Of a stretch of 64,000 nucleotides of DNA, positions 41,245-50,196 are shown piece by piece (the stretch's first letter is position 1; each line of letters opens with the position of its first letter). A program made the position numbers and the translations under genes. The notes under the pieces are model-generated. The model did no database searches and was not told the DNA's origin. It saw only the letters and a list, made by a program, of their open reading frames with translations. The stretch covers positions 1 through 64,000 of the forward strand of contig CAZSZO010000003.1 of assembly GCA_964611125.1 (NCBI GenBank), written 5' to 3'. The stretch is from JAEUIX01 sp964611125. GTDB taxonomy: Bacteria > Planctomycetota > Phycisphaerae > Phycisphaerales > UBA1924.

Positions 41245-42783
41245 TCACTCGCCGAAGAGACCCGGCTGGGTCTTGTCGTCACCCTTCGGGGTGCGGCGCC
41301 GCTCGCCGTGGCGCTTCCTGACCTCAGCCAGGCCGCTGACGGTCGAGTTGACCGTACCCTCGGCGAGCTTCGTGGTCAGGGCGTCGCCGGGGCGGACCTC
41401 CTCGGCCCGCCGGATCGGGGCGCCATCGGGCCCGCAGGTGATGGAATAGCCGCGGGCCAGCACGCTGGCGGGGCCAACCAGCTCGAGCCCGCGCTCGAGG
41501 GAGATCAACCGCTCCGTCCGCCGCGCGGCGCCGACGCGCCAGGCCATTTCGAGCTTCGCCTCCAGGACCGAGGCGTCAAGGTCCGCCAGCCGCTGCCGCA
41601 AGGCCCGCTCGAGTTCCAGCACCGCCTGCTTCAGGCGCTGGCGCCGCCGCTCATACACCGCCGCGGGCCGGTGCCGCTCAAGCCGCGCGGCGGCCTGCTC
41701 CAGGGCCCGCCCGGCGCGGGAGGTGCGCTCGCGCTCCGCAGTGGCCAGGTGGCGGGCGTGCGCGAGGGCGCTCTGGCGGGCCCGGGCGACGCTCGAACGC
41801 AGCCCCGCCGCCAGGCGCTGCGCAAAGGCGTCGACCTGCTCGGTCAGGGCGGCGCCGTCGGGCGTGCAGCGCATCGCTGCCTGGGTCGGGGTGGCGCAGC
41901 GGGCGTCGGCGACCAGCTCGGCAATCGTGGTGTCGGTCTCGTGACCGATCGCGGCGGCGACGGGGATTGAGCAGCGGACGATCGCCTCAGCCACAATCCG
42001 CTCATTGAAGGCCCAGAGGTCCTCCATTGAGCCGCCGCCGCGGGTGACGATGAGCGTGTCGAGCCCCAGCCGCCCGGCGCTGGCCGAGACCCAGTCGATG
42101 GCGCGGGCGATCTCGGGGGCCGCCTGAGCCCCCTGCACCAGCGTGTCCACCAGGCAAACCTCGACGAACGGCGCCCGCCGGCGGATGGTGTCGAGGACAT
42201 CCTGAATCGCGGCGCCGGTGCGGCTGGTGACCACCGCCAGGCGACGGGGCATCGCCGGCAGCGCGCGCTTGCGGCCCTCGTCAAACCAGCCCAGGGCGCG
42301 GATCTCTTCGCACAGCCGGCGGAACTCAAGCTCCAGAGCCCCGGCGCCGACGGGCTCGAGCTTCTCAACCCGCAGCGTGAGTCGCCCCTGCGGGGCGTAC
42401 AGCTCGACCTGCCCGGTGGCGACAACCTCATGGCCCACCTGGGGCATGAAACCTGCCTTGCGGGCGGCGAACTGGAACATGACGCAGGAGACCACCGCCG
42501 AGGCGTCTTTGAGGGCGAAGTACCAGTGCGTGCGGTCGGTGAAGTTGCTGACTTCGCCGATCACGCGGACCGGGCGCGGCACGCCGGCCCGCAAGGCCCC
42601 GTCGATCGACGCCGCGAGCTGGGAGACCGAGAGGGGCGGCGCCTCCGCCCCCGCCGCCCCACCCACCCCCATCGGCCCCGAGGCGGCGGCCTGGCTGGCC
42701 CGATCGGCCTGGCTGGCACGCTCGGCCCGGGCGGCCTGCTCGCTGGCCTTCATCCTGGCGGGGTCAAACGGCAGTCGCCCCAT
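41245..42783 (-). CDS. xseA: Exodeoxyribonuclease VII large subunit
   Basis: 512 residues from ATG 42783. The OB-fold VRVIGEVSNFTDRTHWYFALKD is followed by the catalytic region: LAVVTSRTGAAIQDVLDTI, LIVTRGGGSMEDLWAFNE and AAIGHETDTTIAELVADARC with ATPTQAA. A long coiled coil rich in Ala/Arg/Glu and a beta end (VLARGYSITCGPDG) complete it. ExoVII cuts single-stranded DNA from both ends. The N-terminal ~50 residues are an alanine-rich tail before LSVSQLAASI. The gene overlaps the upstream glycosyltransferase by 20 bp; xseB is not next to it. Confidence 0.9.
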   Translation of the reverse strand: MGRLPFDPARMKASEQAARAERASQADRASQAAASGPMGVGGAAGAEAPPLSVSQLAASIDGALRAGVPRPVRVIGEVSNFTDRTHWYFALKDASAVVSCVMFQFAARKAGFMPQVGHEVVATGQVELYAPQGRLTLRVEKLEPVGAGALELEFRRLCEEIRALGWFDEGRKRALPAMPRRLAVVTSRTGAAIQDVLDTIRRRAPFVEVCLVDTLVQGAQAAPEIARAIDWVSASAGRLGLDTLIVTRGGGSMEDLWAFNERIVAEAIVRCSIPVAAAIGHETDTTIAELVADARCATPTQAAMRCTPDGAALTEQVDAFAQRLAAGLRSSVARARQSALAHARHLATAERERTSRAGRALEQAAARLERHRPAAVYERRRQRLKQAVLELERALRQRLADLDASVLEAKLEMAWRVGAARRTERLISLERGLELVGPASVLARGYSITCGPDGAPIRRAEEVRPGDALTTKLAEGTVNSTVSGLAEVRKRHGERRRTPKGDDKTQPGLFGE

Positions 42784-43918
42784 TGGGCCTCCGCTGGAAC
42801 GCCGCGGCGTCGGCCGCCGAGGCCTGACATGCCGCCCACAAGGCCCGGACCTGGGCGCTGGCCGGGCGGCTCTGGCGAACATAGGCCGAGGCTGAGGCCC
42901 GCAGGGCCGCGGCCTGGCCCTGGTCATCGGCCAGGGCGGTGAGCGTGCGGGCCATGGTCTCGGGGTGGGGGCTGTCGACAATCACGGCGGTCTCGCCCCG
43001 GCGGAGCCAGCCGATCCGCGGATCGGGGCGGGCCATCACGAGCATGCCATCGGCCATGGCCTGCAGGACCAGGCTTCGGTGCTCTCCCAGCACTTCAGGG
43101 CAGAGCAGCACATCGCCCTGGGTCACCAGGTCATGCCGGCCCTCGAGCTCCGCCACCACGCTGACGTGCTCGCGCATCCCGCCCAGCTCAGCGGTCCAGC
43201 GCCACACCGGCAGCGTCGCGGCGACGGCGGCGTCGACCATCACGATGAGCTCGCGCGACGTCCGCGAGACCATCTCAAGGGCCCGCAGCGCCGCGTGCAG
43301 GCCGGGTCCGTCGCGCCCCGAAGCGAGAATCGCCACCGTCAGGTTCGTCCCGCGGGCCACCGGCTGGTGCGTCGACTGCGTGGGGTACACGCCCCACGGG
43401 GCCAGCACGACATGATCGGCGGGGATCAGGCGCGTCAGGGCCTCGCTGGTCACTTCGTCAGGCGCCAGAAACCGCGGCCGCAGGGCGGGCGGGCCGCTCA
43501 GCGACGAGCGCCAGAGCGCCGCGGCGCGATCGAACAGGGCGGCCGACCACACGTCAAGCAGCACCCCCGCGCCCAGACGCCCGGCGAGGGCCACGCCGAT
43601 CCGCCAGACCCGCTCGCCCAGCACGTGGATCACATCCACCGGACGCTCGGCGCCCTCCGCCTCGCCCAGCCCGCGCAGAGCCTGCACGAAGGCCCGAGTT
43701 CGCAGCGTCTCGGTGAACGGCAGGCCGGTGTCGAAGTACATCACCGGCGCCGCGAACACGCCGCCGAGCACCGCCGCGGCCGCCTCGGATTGCTCGAGGC
43801 TGGCGGGAAAGGCCTGGATGACGCGGGCGCCCTCATCGGCGAGGCCGACCTGCAGCCGCCGCAGCATCTCGCGCTCGCGGGTGAGCATGTCGGCATCGGG
43901 CAGGCAGAGGACGCGCAT
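42764..43918 (-). CDS. Glycosyltransferase, GT4-like
   Basis: 384 residues from ATG 43918. MRVLCLPDADMLTREREMLRRL opens a GT-B fold; VDVIHVLGERVWRIGVALA and VVLAPWGVYPTQ belong to the first domain. The second domain has GEHRSLVLQAMADGMLVMARP (E-x7-E-like), IGWLRRGETAVIVD and PHPETMARTLTALADDQ, which match the donor-binding region of GT4 glycosyltransferases. A sugar donor cannot be named. The gene lies 26 bp after the ABC ATPase and overlaps xseA by 20 bp, so it is probably co-transcribed with both by geometry, not by shared role. Confidence 0.75.
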   Translation of the reverse strand: MRVLCLPDADMLTREREMLRRLQVGLADEGARVIQAFPASLEQSEAAAAVLGGVFAAPVMYFDTGLPFTETLRTRAFVQALRGLGEAEGAERPVDVIHVLGERVWRIGVALAGRLGAGVLLDVWSAALFDRAAALWRSSLSGPPALRPRFLAPDEVTSEALTRLIPADHVVLAPWGVYPTQSTHQPVARGTNLTVAILASGRDGPGLHAALRALEMVSRTSRELIVMVDAAVAATLPVWRWTAELGGMREHVSVVAELEGRHDLVTQGDVLLCPEVLGEHRSLVLQAMADGMLVMARPDPRIGWLRRGETAVIVDSPHPETMARTLTALADDQGQAAALRASASAYVRQSRPASAQVRALWAACQASAADAAAFQRRPNGATAV

Positions 43919-43944
43919 GAGCTTCTGCGGGGACGGTAGCGACG

Positions 43945-45111
43945 CTAACCCGCCGCCGGCGCACGATCCTCGGCCAGCGGCGCGCCATCCAAGCGGGCCA
44001 TGCGGGCGGCCAGGCTGGGCTGGCGCGCGGGGATGGCCGCCGCGGCGGGGGTGGCCCACACGCCGACCCAGTGGTCGGGCGCGGCCTGAACCAGAGCGCT
44101 CGGAGGTCGCCCCCCGGGCTTGGTCGCGGGAAGGGCGTCGCTCGGGGGCGTCCACCCCGGCCACCAGGGGACCAGACCCTGCCGGGCGAGCTCGGGGGCC
44201 GCCGCGCGGGCGTCATAGGCGGCGCCGAGGATCTCACCGACGGTGAGCAATCGCGCCCGCCGGGCGGTGAGAGAGGGCATGCTGCCCAGGAGCGCGCGGG
44301 TGTAGGGGTGGAGGGGGCGTTCGAAGAGCTCCGTCACGCCGGCGTACTCGACGACCCGCCCGCCATACATGACGCAGACGACATCGGCGTTCTCAGCCAC
44401 GACGCCCAGGGCGTGGGTGATGAGGAGCATGCCCATGGCGCGGGTTCGTTGCAGTTCGCGGAGCAGCTCGAGGATCTGGGCCTGGATTGTGACATCGAGG
44501 GCGGTTGTGGGCTCGTCAGCGATGAGCAGTCGCGGGCGGCAGGCCAAAGCCATGGCGATCATGACGCGCTGCCGCATTCCGCCGGAGAACTGGTGCGGAT
44601 AGGCCTGGAGCCGGCGCGGGCCGTCGGAGATGCCGACATCGGACAGGGCCGCCTCGGCCATACGGACCGCCTCCTGCTCGCTGACGCGCTGATGAAGCAG
44701 GATGGCCTCGATGATCTGCTCACCGATGGTGAAGACCGGGTTGAGCGAGGTCATCGGCTCCTGGAAGATCATCGCGATCTGGCGACCCCGGATGCGCCGG
44801 ATGTCGCGACCGCTCAGGCTCAGCAGGTCGACCCGCCCATCCTCGCCATGAAAGTGCATGGCCCCGCCCGTGATGCGGGCGGGCGGCGAGGCCAGCAGTT
44901 GCAGGGCGCTCATCGCCGTGACCGACTTGCCGCACCCCGATTCCCCAACCAGCGCCACCGTCTGACGCGGGAACACCGTGAAGCTCACCCCATCGACCGC
45001 CACGCTCGGCGGGCCGGCGGAGCGGTCGAACGACACCGCCAGGCCGCGGACTTCGAGCAGCGGGCGATCGTCATCCGGGCCTGGGGCGGCGCTGGTGGGC
45101 AGGTTCGTCAC
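43945..45111 (-). CDS. Peptide-type ABC transporter ATP-binding protein (DppD/OppD-like)
   Basis: 388 residues from GTG 45111 with GGAGG five bases upstream. Walker A GESGCGKS (56-63), Q-loop IFQEPMTSLNP, signature FSGGMRQR (175-182), Walker B LLIADEPTTALD (D199, E200), H-loop near LLITHALG. The C-terminal HPYTRALLGSMPSL region is the oligopeptide-binding-ATPase extension (DppD family), here lengthened by ~60 residues rich in Ala/Pro. It should energise the two permeases encoded upstream. Standard systems use a pair of ATPases (DppD and DppF); only this one is present. Confidence 0.9.
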   Translation of the reverse strand: MTNLPTSAAPGPDDDRPLLEVRGLAVSFDRSAGPPSVAVDGVSFTVFPRQTVALVGESGCGKSVTAMSALQLLASPPARITGGAMHFHGEDGRVDLLSLSGRDIRRIRGRQIAMIFQEPMTSLNPVFTIGEQIIEAILLHQRVSEQEAVRMAEAALSDVGISDGPRRLQAYPHQFSGGMRQRVMIAMALACRPRLLIADEPTTALDVTIQAQILELLRELQRTRAMGMLLITHALGVVAENADVVCVMYGGRVVEYAGVTELFERPLHPYTRALLGSMPSLTARRARLLTVGEILGAAYDARAAAPELARQGLVPWWPGWTPPSDALPATKPGGRPPSALVQAAPDHWVGVWATPAAAAIPARQPSLAARMARLDGAPLAEDRAPAAG

Positions 45112-45162
45112 AATGCCTCCAGCGTATTCGATTCGGGCCTGCGGGGCCCGCGGGACGACCTA

Positions 45163-46593
45163 CTAAGTCGGGGCGGCGGTCAGACCGGAGCGGAGGTTGA
45201 CGCGCGGGTCCAGGGCGTCACGCAGGGCTTCGCCGAGCAGGTTGTACGCCAGTACGGTCAGGAAGATCGCCCCGCCCGGGAAGACGCCCAGCCACCAGAT
45301 GAACCCTTGCGAGGGGTCCCAGGCTTCGGCCAGCAATCGCCCCCAGGACGCGTTGCCGCTGCCGCTGACGCCCAGGCCCAGGTACGAGAGTGTGGCCTCC
45401 GCCAGGATCGCCGAGGCGACAGCGAAGCTCGCCTCCACCAGCACGGGCGCGATGGCGCTGGGCAGCACATGCCGCAGCAGCACCAGGCGGGTCGGCAGCC
45501 CGGCCGCCCGCGCCGCCGCAACGACGTCCTGATCGCGGAGCTTCAGGGTTTCAGCCCTCGTCAGGCGCGCGGCGCCCGTCCACGAGAAGCACCCGATGAT
45601 CGCCATGAGCACATACTCGGTGCGGAGCTCGCGCGGGAGCACCCCGGCGGCGAGAATCAGCAGGAACAGCAGCGGCACGGCCATGACGATCTCGACCACG
45701 CGCAGCAGCACCAGGTCAACCCAGCCGCCCAAGTACCCCATCAGCAACCCCGCGACGACGCCGATCGAGAGGGCGATCCCCGCCGAGGCGATGCCGATCG
45801 AGATCGCCAGGCGGCAGCCGCGCAGCATCTGCGTGAGTACATCAACGCCGTCGCCGTCGCTCCCCAGCAGCAGTCGGGCCCCCAGGGCCGTCTCGCCCGG
45901 GGGCCGCAGCCGGCGTGAGGGGTCGCTCTGCCCGGGCGACCACGGCACGACGCTGAACACGCCCTCGCCCTGACCGGCGGCGATCGCCCGGTGATACCCC
46001 TCGAAGCGGGCCAGCGGCGGGCGGGCCTGCGTGTGCGCCAGCACCCCGCCGACGAGCGCCAGCGACAGCAGGGTGCTCACCTGGAGCCCCAGCGAGCGGC
46101 GCGAGGCCGGGGCAGCCGGCGCCCCGCGCCCCGCCGCCACCAGCACAAGCACGCCGGCCAGGAGCCCTCCGGCGCCGGCGATGACCGCCGCGACGAGATC
46201 GCCCGCGCCCAGGGCCCGCGCACCGGGCCCAAGCGCCAACCCCGCGATGATCGTGCACCAGATCGCCAGCACGAGATGGAATCGCCGCCCCACCGCCACG
46301 CCGCCCGGCCGCGCGCCTGGGCCGGTTCGGGAACGTCCGCCTCTCGACCCCACAAGGACAACAGCCGAAATGAGCACGCCCAGCGGCAGCATCAGGTCAG
46401 CGGCGGCGGCCTGCCGAAGCAGCGGCGAGGACCAGGGACCCCAGAGGTCATCGGCCCCGCGCGTCCGCCAGCACACGGGGTGACCACTGGCCAGCAACGG
46501 GCCGAAGGCTCCGGCCAGGGCCACCAGGGCCAGCCAGGCCCCGCCAGCGAGCGCGGTGGGTCCGAAGCGGGATGAGCGGGCGTGGTCGGTCAC
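45163..46593 (-). CDS. Peptide-type ABC transporter permease (DppC/OppC-like) with extra N-terminal helices
   Basis: 476 residues from GTG 46593, overlapping the end of the upstream permease gene by four bases (GTGA). The last ~260 residues hold the usual DppC core: LGSDGDGVDVLTQMLRGCRLA, GYLGGWVDLVLLRVVEIVMAVPLL, and the EAA loop VVAAARAAGLPTRLVLLRHVLP that contacts the ATPase. The first ~210 residues are longer than in normal DppC and have about four more hydrophobic segments (WLALVALAGAFGPLL, LMLPLGVLISAVVLV and others) with low-complexity links. This N-terminal extension is unusual, as is a second DppC-type gene at 50197-51387. Confidence 0.85.
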   Translation of the reverse strand: MTDHARSSRFGPTALAGGAWLALVALAGAFGPLLASGHPVCWRTRGADDLWGPWSSPLLRQAAAADLMLPLGVLISAVVLVGSRGGRSRTGPGARPGGVAVGRRFHLVLAIWCTIIAGLALGPGARALGAGDLVAAVIAGAGGLLAGVLVLVAAGRGAPAAPASRRSLGLQVSTLLSLALVGGVLAHTQARPPLARFEGYHRAIAAGQGEGVFSVVPWSPGQSDPSRRLRPPGETALGARLLLGSDGDGVDVLTQMLRGCRLAISIGIASAGIALSIGVVAGLLMGYLGGWVDLVLLRVVEIVMAVPLLFLLILAAGVLPRELRTEYVLMAIIGCFSWTGAARLTRAETLKLRDQDVVAAARAAGLPTRLVLLRHVLPSAIAPVLVEASFAVASAILAEATLSYLGLGVSGSGNASWGRLLAEAWDPSQGFIWWLGVFPGGAIFLTVLAYNLLGEALRDALDPRVNLRSGLTAAPT

Positions 46594-48239
46594 GGGCGCC
46601 TCACCCGTGGGTCGGCCACGGCGTAGAGCACATCGGCCAGCAGCAGGGCCGCGATGTTCACCGCGCCGATCACCGCAACATCGGCCACCAGCAGTTCACG
46701 ATCCCGCTGCGCGATGGCCTCGAGCACAAGGCTCCCCATCCCTGGGATGTTGAAGATCCGCTCAACCACGACCGAGCCCGAGAGCATGGCCGGGAACGCG
46801 CCTGAAAACAGCGTGATGATCGGCAGCAGGCTGTTCCGCAGCGCGTGCGACCAGAGCACCGACCCCTCCGGCACGCCCTTGGCCCGGGCGGTGCGGATGT
46901 AGTCTGACGAGAGGCTCTCGAGCATCGCCGCGCGGGTCTGCTTCGACAGCACCGCCAGGCCGCCGTAGGTGAGGCAGAGCACCGGCAGGCAGAGCCGCCA
47001 CCCGGTGTCGAGCAGGAAGCCCCGCTCAAAGACGCCCCGCTCATTCCAGCTTGGCAGGAAGGGCATGGCGTCGACCTCGCTTCCGGGCGTCCATGTCACC
47101 GGGAACCAGCCCAGGGAGCGGTCGCTGGCGAGGAAGCCGATCGCCAGCGAACCCGCCCACGCCAGCGGGATCGACCACAGGGCGATCACCCCCAGCCCCA
47201 GCAGCCGGTCCGCCGCGCGCCCGCGCTGCGACGCCGCGATGACGCCCCCCGGGACCCCGATGAGGTACACCAGCGCGAATGCCAGCGCGTTGAGCATGAG
47301 GGTCACGGGCAGCCGCTCGCTGATCAGCGCCAGCACCGGCCGACGCTTGACGAGCGACACGCCCAGATCCGGCCAGTCCAGACCCAGCACGCCCGGGATG
47401 ATGGCGAGGCCCGAGTCGGGGTACGGCCGGGCCGCGATGGCCTGGCGAAGGCGATCGTGAGCGGCGAGAACCCGGTCATGGGCCGCCTCCGCCGCGCGGG
47501 CGGCGCTACGAACCGCCGCGAGCTTGGGGTCCTCCGGACGAGCAGCCAGGGTCGCCAGCCGCGCCCACAGGCGGCGCTGGTCGGTCACGTCCTCTTCCGG
47601 GATGCCGATGGCTCGGGCGTACCCCCGCAGGGCCAGCTCAAGGTCGGCGGCGGCATCCAGGCGCTCGATGCAGGCCTCATTGAACGCGGCGCTCGCCTGC
47701 CGGTACGCTGGGCGGGGCTCGAGAGGAATCGCGCCGGCGTCAGAAGCGCCCGGCGCGGCGACGGGCGTCCCGGGACGGTGGCCAGAAGGCTCAGCGCGAT
47801 CCGCAAGGAGCCAGGCCCGGAACTGGGCCCGGAACTGGGCCCGGAGGTCGGCCCGGATCTCGGCTGGCGCGCCATCCAGCGGCGCATCCAGCGGAGGGGC
47901 CGGCGCCGAGGGGAGGCGGACCCGCTCGCCGCTTTCGTCAGCCATGTCGAGCCCGCCCAGTTTGACGGGGCACGCCGCGCGCAGCCAGCGGCCGTACTGG
48001 AGCACCGGCGACTCATCAAGGCCGTAGCGGCCCACCAGATACGCCCGGCGGGCCATGTCGGCCGATGACACACCTCGCCCCCCACTCCCCCCACCCCCAC
48101 CCCCCCCGCCCTCACCGAAGCCGTCGCTCTCCAGGCCTACGCCTCCCGGGCTCAGGGCCACGAGCATGAACACCACAAACGTCACCCCGACAAGGGTGAT
48201 GGGCGCCAGCAATACTCGCCGAAGCAGATACCCGCTCAT
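46590..48239 (-). CDS. Peptide-type ABC transporter permease (DppB/OppB-like) with a ~200-residue periplasmic insertion
   Basis: 549 residues from ATG 48239; typical DppB is ~310. Helix 1 (LLRRVLLAPITLVGVTFVVF) and the start of the first loop (a glycine tract ~44-53, then RRAYLVGRYGLDESPVLQYGRWL) are recognisable. Then come ~200 unrelated, mostly helical and charged residues (~95-295). The rest resumes with ISERLPVTLMLNALAFALVYL, IALWSIPLAWAGSLAIGF, and the EAA loop YIRTARAKGVPEGSVLWSHALRN. The insertion lies in the first outer loop, thus facing the substrate-binding protein. Confidence 0.85.
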   Translation of the reverse strand: MSGYLLRRVLLAPITLVGVTFVVFMLVALSPGGVGLESDGFGEGGGGGGGGSGGRGVSSADMARRAYLVGRYGLDESPVLQYGRWLRAACPVKLGGLDMADESGERVRLPSAPAPPLDAPLDGAPAEIRADLRAQFRAQFRAWLLADRAEPSGHRPGTPVAAPGASDAGAIPLEPRPAYRQASAAFNEACIERLDAAADLELALRGYARAIGIPEEDVTDQRRLWARLATLAARPEDPKLAAVRSAARAAEAAHDRVLAAHDRLRQAIAARPYPDSGLAIIPGVLGLDWPDLGVSLVKRRPVLALISERLPVTLMLNALAFALVYLIGVPGGVIAASQRGRAADRLLGLGVIALWSIPLAWAGSLAIGFLASDRSLGWFPVTWTPGSEVDAMPFLPSWNERGVFERGFLLDTGWRLCLPVLCLTYGGLAVLSKQTRAAMLESLSSDYIRTARAKGVPEGSVLWSHALRNSLLPIITLFSGAFPAMLSGSVVVERIFNIPGMGSLVLEAIAQRDRELLVADVAVIGAVNIAALLLADVLYAVADPRVRRP

Positions 48240-48266
48240 GGTGCATTCCGGGCCTGGGCCCACCGC

Positions 48267-50135
48267 CTATTTGTCCGCGCGGTCCAGCAGGAACGCTTCT
48301 TCCAGCGAGAGCCCGTCGCGGGTGGGGTGCAGGTTTCGCACCCGCTCCCGCACGACGCGAACCCAGGGCATCGCCCTCAGAAAGGTGTAGGGCTGCTCGC
48401 GCGCGATCACCGCCTCCAGCCGGCGAAGCAGGGCGTCGCGCCGGCCGCGATCCAGCTCCGCCTCCGCTTGGTCGATGAGCGCATCGGCCTCCTCGCACCG
48501 CCAGCGGCCGTAGTTGCCCCCGCCCGAGGCGATGCTCGCCGAATGCCACAGGTTCCTCGTGTCGGGGTCCACGCCGTAGCCCTGCAGCCCCAGCAGCGCG
48601 GCGTCGAACTTCCGCTCCCGCACCGCCTGGGCCAGCGCATCGGGGGCCAGGAACCGAGCCGAGCACCTCATGCCCGCCCCGGCGAACTGATCGGCGATGT
48701 ACCGGCTCATGCGCTTCTCGCTCTCGTCGCCCGCGTGCGCGAGCTCAAATTCAAAGGCCCGTCCGCCCGGCCCCGCCAGGTAGCCGTCCGGCCCTGGCGC
48801 CCACCCGGCCTGGGCCAGCAGAGCCAGCGCCGCCGAGGGGTCGAACGGAAGCGGCTGCAGCCCCGGGTCGGTGATGCGCCCGGCGGGGCTGAAGGGACCC
48901 TTGGCCACCACGCCCGCCCCGCCCCAGAACTCGCGCCGGATGAACTCCCGATCGAGCAGCATCGTCATCGCCTGGCGAACCCGCACGTCGGCGAAGATCG
49001 AGCCCTCCCCAGCAGACCACACGATGAACTGGTACGAGCTGCGCGACACCATCCACTCCAGGACGCTGGCCGAGGCCGTGAACGCCGGGTCCGAGGCCAG
49101 TCCCCCCAGCTCCTGCCGGGAACGGACGCTCATCAGGTCGCCCCGCCCCTTGCGGAACAGTTCCAGCCGGCCCGCCAGATCGCCCGCAGCCTCGAAACGC
49201 ACACCGTCAAGCGGGGGCCGAGGGCCCCAGTACGACTCATTGCGCGCAAGCGTGACCCACTGGCCCGCGGGGTCGGCCTCGCGCAGCTTGAATGGGCCCG
49301 AGCCAGCGAGGGCGTCAGAGGCGGTCTTCAGGCGGGCGCCCTGGGCCTCGTAGTACCCCTTGGGCAGCACATACATCCGCAGGGCGGTGGGCAGGTTGAA
49401 CGCCGAGGGCCGGGTGAAGGTGAACTCGACGGTGCGGCCGCCGGGCCCATCATCGCCAGGGGTGCAGGACGCGAGGCGGTCCCTCAGCAGCTTGCCATCG
49501 GGCGCCCCGAGCTCGGGGTTCATGACCAGATCCTTGACCGTGAAGACCACGTCGCCAGCGGTGACCGGAGCGCCATCGCTGAACCGGGCGCCGGCCCGCA
49601 GGCGCACGCGCAGCCACAGCCCGCCTGGGTCGGCCTGCCAGGCCTCAGCGAGCACGCCGCGCAGTTCGAGCGTCTCGGGGTCGTAGTCGGCCAGGCGCTG
49701 GCACACGAGGTCAATGATGCGGCGCGAGACGGTGTCGTTGACGCGGAAGGGCGTGAGCGTCTTGGGGCGGGTGTCGAGCAGCTCGACGAGTTCGCCGCCC
49801 TCGCGAAAGAGCGGGTCGGCGCGCGGGTCATGGCGGGGCCTGAACGGCGGCTGACGCTCGATGGGCGTCCCCGCGCGGGCCCAGGCGTCATCCGCGAGCG
49901 CCGGAGCGTCGCCCGGCCGGCTCGCGGGCGTTTTCGGCCCGGCCGGTCCAGACGGCTCAGGCGACCCCGTACTGAGTTGGCCCAGGCGCCGTTCCAGATC
50001 GCCCACGCGGGCCTCGATGGCGCCCACTTTCCGCCAAAGACGGTCATCCTGCATCATCTTGAGCCACACGCTCAGGCCCACAAAGGCCAGCAGCAGCAGC
50101 AAAACCAGATCCTTGATGGTCCACCGGTTCGCCAT
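48267..50135 (-). CDS. Peptide-type ABC transporter substrate-binding protein (family 5), membrane-anchored
   Basis: 622 residues from ATG 50135. The N-terminus is a membrane helix (LVLLLLLAFVGLSVWLKMM) followed by a short coiled coil (KVGAIEARVGDLERRLGQL) and a linker, instead of a cleavable lipoprotein signal. The family-5 binding domain follows: LRVRLRAGARFSDGAPVTAG, ALAGSGPFKLREADPAGQWV, SIFADVRVRQAMTMLLDREFI, AGWAPGPDG and FDAALLGLQGYGVDPDTRNLW. The anchoring helix plus coiled coil suggests a fixed, possibly oligomeric receptor. It precedes the DppB gene by 27 bp. The ligand is not known, though family members bind peptides, nickel or other solutes. Confidence 0.88.
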   Translation of the reverse strand: MANRWTIKDLVLLLLLAFVGLSVWLKMMQDDRLWRKVGAIEARVGDLERRLGQLSTGSPEPSGPAGPKTPASRPGDAPALADDAWARAGTPIERQPPFRPRHDPRADPLFREGGELVELLDTRPKTLTPFRVNDTVSRRIIDLVCQRLADYDPETLELRGVLAEAWQADPGGLWLRVRLRAGARFSDGAPVTAGDVVFTVKDLVMNPELGAPDGKLLRDRLASCTPGDDGPGGRTVEFTFTRPSAFNLPTALRMYVLPKGYYEAQGARLKTASDALAGSGPFKLREADPAGQWVTLARNESYWGPRPPLDGVRFEAAGDLAGRLELFRKGRGDLMSVRSRQELGGLASDPAFTASASVLEWMVSRSSYQFIVWSAGEGSIFADVRVRQAMTMLLDREFIRREFWGGAGVVAKGPFSPAGRITDPGLQPLPFDPSAALALLAQAGWAPGPDGYLAGPGGRAFEFELAHAGDESEKRMSRYIADQFAGAGMRCSARFLAPDALAQAVRERKFDAALLGLQGYGVDPDTRNLWHSASIASGGGNYGRWRCEEADALIDQAEAELDRGRRDALLRRLEAVIAREQPYTFLRAMPWVRVVRERVRNLHPTRDGLSLEEAFLLDRADK

Positions 50136-50196
50136 GGCAGGGCCCCCGGGCGGGTCCGGCCTCGGGCCGGGCCGTGGCGGCCGAAGGCAGTCTACC

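Noticed and set aside
44071..45918. 615-residue open frame opposite the ABC ATPase and permease
   Set aside because: Antisense shadow; no domain, no start signal.
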